Source of the DNA: Myxococcales bacterium
GTDB lineage: Bacteria; Myxococcota; Myxococcia; Myxococcales; Myxococcaceae
Direction of reading: 5' to 3'
NCBI GenBank assembly: GCA_003153055.1
Contig: PMBV01000230.1
Span: 38,889-64,096 of the forward strand
DNA length: 25,208 nucleotides
The notes beneath the pieces were generated by a model that saw only the letters and a list, made by a program, of their open reading frames with translations, searched no databases and was not told where the DNA came from. Shown here piece by piece: positions 24,238-25,208 of the stretch (position 1 is the first letter of the stretch; each line of letters begins with the position of its first letter). The position numbers were made by a program, and so were the translations under genes.

Positions 24238-24597
24238 CTATTTCTGCTCGAAGCGGAAGGTCGCGGTGACTGCCAAGGGTTTCTTGGGCTTGGGCCACTG
24301 GCCGAACCTGAGCCGGGCGAGCACGCAGGCCACGAGGGTGTCGTCTTTGACGCTGTCCTCGCTGGAGTTGATGGTCGTGACTCCCACGTCCTCCTCCACC
24401 GAGAAGTAGACCGTCACCGCGCCGTGGAGTGAAGGCGTCGCCTTGAGCGCGAGATCGTAACAGCCCTCCAGCGGAACGAGCTGAGCCTTGAGCTCTTTCT
24501 GCACGGCGCTGGCGTTCGTCGTCGCGGTGGACTTCACCAATGACACGTGGACCTTGGGGTCCGCGGCGAGCACGAGGGCGAGTGCGGTGATGAGCAT
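24238..24597 (-). CDS. AgmX/PglI-type C-terminal-domain protein, exported
   Basis: The 119-residue protein starts with a signal peptide (LITALALVLAADP). The rest matches the AgmX/PglI C-terminal domain found in many Myxococcota proteins: Cys46 in PLEGCYDLALK, GAVTVYFSVEEDVGVTTINSS, Cys90 in LVACVLARLRFGQWP, and a final strand VTATFRF. The pair of Cys at this spacing is typical and probably forms a disulfide in the periplasm. It resembles the TonB C-terminal fold; roles in gliding or envelope are known for family members but cannot be assigned here. It is convergent with the CBM-like gene, six bases apart. Confidence 0.82.
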   Translation of the reverse strand: MLITALALVLAADPKVHVSLVKSTATTNASAVQKELKAQLVPLEGCYDLALKATPSLHGAVTVYFSVEEDVGVTTINSSEDSVKDDTLVACVLARLRFGQWPKPKKPLAVTATFRFEQK

Positions 24598-24632
24598 ATG
24601 AGGTGCGAGATTGAGCCAGAAGCGGGAGCGAT

Positions 24633-24666
24633 GCACGGCTTTTGAACCAGCGTCGAGCGGCCGTGC
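24633..24666. promoter_or_regulatory. inverted repeat upstream of eutB
   Basis: Perfect 7-base arms GCACGGC and GCCGTGC lie 20 bases apart in the 117-base gap between the divergent AgmX/PglI-like and eutB genes. A TTGACG hexamer begins directly after the right arm and could be a -35 element for eutB, but no good -10 is seen. It is a possible operator; chance is not excluded in GC-rich DNA. Confidence 0.25.
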
Positions 24667-24714
24667 TTGACGCGGGGTGGCGAGCGGTCCCAACCTCCCC
24701 GGGTGCCCTTCACC

Positions 24715-25208
24715 ATGCGCGTCCACGGCGAGCACTTCACCTTCGAGACTCTGAAGGAAGTGCTGGGTCGCGCGAACGAGGTGCGCTCGGGTGACCGCCA
24801 GGCAGGCCTCGCCGCCCGCTCGATGCGTGAGATGGCCGCGGCCAAGCGAGTCCTGGCCGACGTGACGCTGGAGCAGCTCTACAACGCGCCCTCGGTGCCC
24901 TACGAGGACGACGAGGTGACCCGGGTGGTGGTCGACGGGTTGCACCAGCCCAGCTACGCCCGCCTCAGGTCGTGGACAGTCTCCCGGCTGCGCGAGTGGC
25001 TCCTCGATGACCGAACGAGCGGCGAAGACATCGCCGGCATCTCCAAGGGGCTGACCCCCGAGATGGTCGCGGCCGTGGCGAAGCTGATGTCCAACATGGA
25101 CCTGGTGACGGCGGCACGGAAGATTCGCGTGGTGGTGCGGTGCAACGACACGCTGGGTCTCAAGGGCCGCATCGCCAGTCGACTGCAACCCAACCACCCG
25201 ACCGACGA
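24715..25208 (+). CDS. eutB: ethanolamine ammonia-lyase large subunit EutB, 5' part only
   Basis: The frame runs off the right end and gives about 164 residues. It aligns by eye to the start of EutB along its length: FTFETLKEVLGRANEVRSGD (9-27), GLAARSMREMAAAKRVLADV, VPYEDDEVTRVV (61-72), YARLRSWTVSRLREWLLDD, TSGEDIAGISKGLTPEMVAA, VAKLMSNMDLVTAARKI, and RLQPNHPTD. EutB is the catalytic subunit of the B12-dependent lyase that converts ethanolamine to acetaldehyde and ammonia, with EutC as partner. The start is ATG at 24715; an in-frame GTG at 24703 is an alternative. Neither eutC nor microcompartment genes can be seen because the window ends. Confidence 0.93.
   Translation, partial: MRVHGEHFTFETLKEVLGRANEVRSGDRQAGLAARSMREMAAAKRVLADVTLEQLYNAPSVPYEDDEVTRVVVDGLHQPSYARLRSWTVSRLREWLLDDRTSGEDIAGISKGLTPEMVAAVAKLMSNMDLVTAARKIRVVVRCNDTLGLKGRIASRLQPNHPTD

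Noticed and set aside
1..25208. tRNA, rRNA, CRISPR array, insertion sequence or prophage genes
   Set aside because: Looked for on both strands; no cloverleaf, regular repeat array, transposase or phage structural gene was recognised.

Overview
The window looks like chromosomal DNA from a high-GC, Gram-negative, predatory-type bacterium, most likely a member of the Myxococcota. This rests on a GC content near two thirds over most of the window, strong G/C at third codon positions, many proteins with Sec signals or lipoboxes, an AgmX/PglI-type small protein, an ECF sigma/anti-sigma pair, and a membrane protein that begins like a Ser/Thr kinase. This is inference from gene content; no rRNA or tRNA is present to fix the taxon.

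Layout. (1) 1-545: the end of a small exported protein whose start is not resolved. (2) 580-4275, minus strand: a tightly packed operon of a B3/B4-domain protein, an S24/S26 signal-peptidase-like protein, a staphylococcal-nuclease-like exported protein and the membrane protease SppA. A HAD phosphatase diverges from it, with a strong inverted repeat between. (3) 4979-7172, minus strand: an alkylglycerol-monooxygenase-like membrane di-iron oxygenase, a lipoprotein, and a membrane protein holding only the N-lobe of a kinase fold. (4) 7283-16388, minus strand: three genes joined by ATGA stop/start overlaps. They encode a secreted 469-aa protein of unknown function, a giant 1852-aa protein with a C39-like cysteine-peptidase head and an M23-like segment, and a 714-aa protein ending in a GH19 muramidase/chitinase-like domain. 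(5) 16389-16855: no intact gene, but several gene fragments. (6) 16856-19821, minus strand: an OmpA-domain protein and an EF-G paralogue. (7) 20017-20927: a methyltransferase and a DUF2279-like membrane protein, overlapping by ATGA. (8) 21023-21991: a quinone oxidoreductase. (9) 22043-23639: an ECF sigma factor, its zinc-finger anti-sigma factor and a small periplasmic protein, read in that order. (10) 23731-25208: a carbohydrate-binding-like protein, an AgmX/PglI-like protein, and the 5' part of eutB running off the right end.

The region most worth attention is the three-gene block 7283-16388. Its promoter-proximal part is clearly lower in GC than the rest. It is flanked in the same orientation by two about 79% identical 53-bp copies of a kinase-like gene start, and it lies next to fragments of unrelated genes. 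The proteins combine at least two predicted peptidoglycan-cleaving folds with long beta-rich stretches. My working hypothesis is an acquired cell-wall-attacking (antibacterial effector-like) or wall-remodelling module. The secreted first protein could be a periplasmic partner or protective factor.
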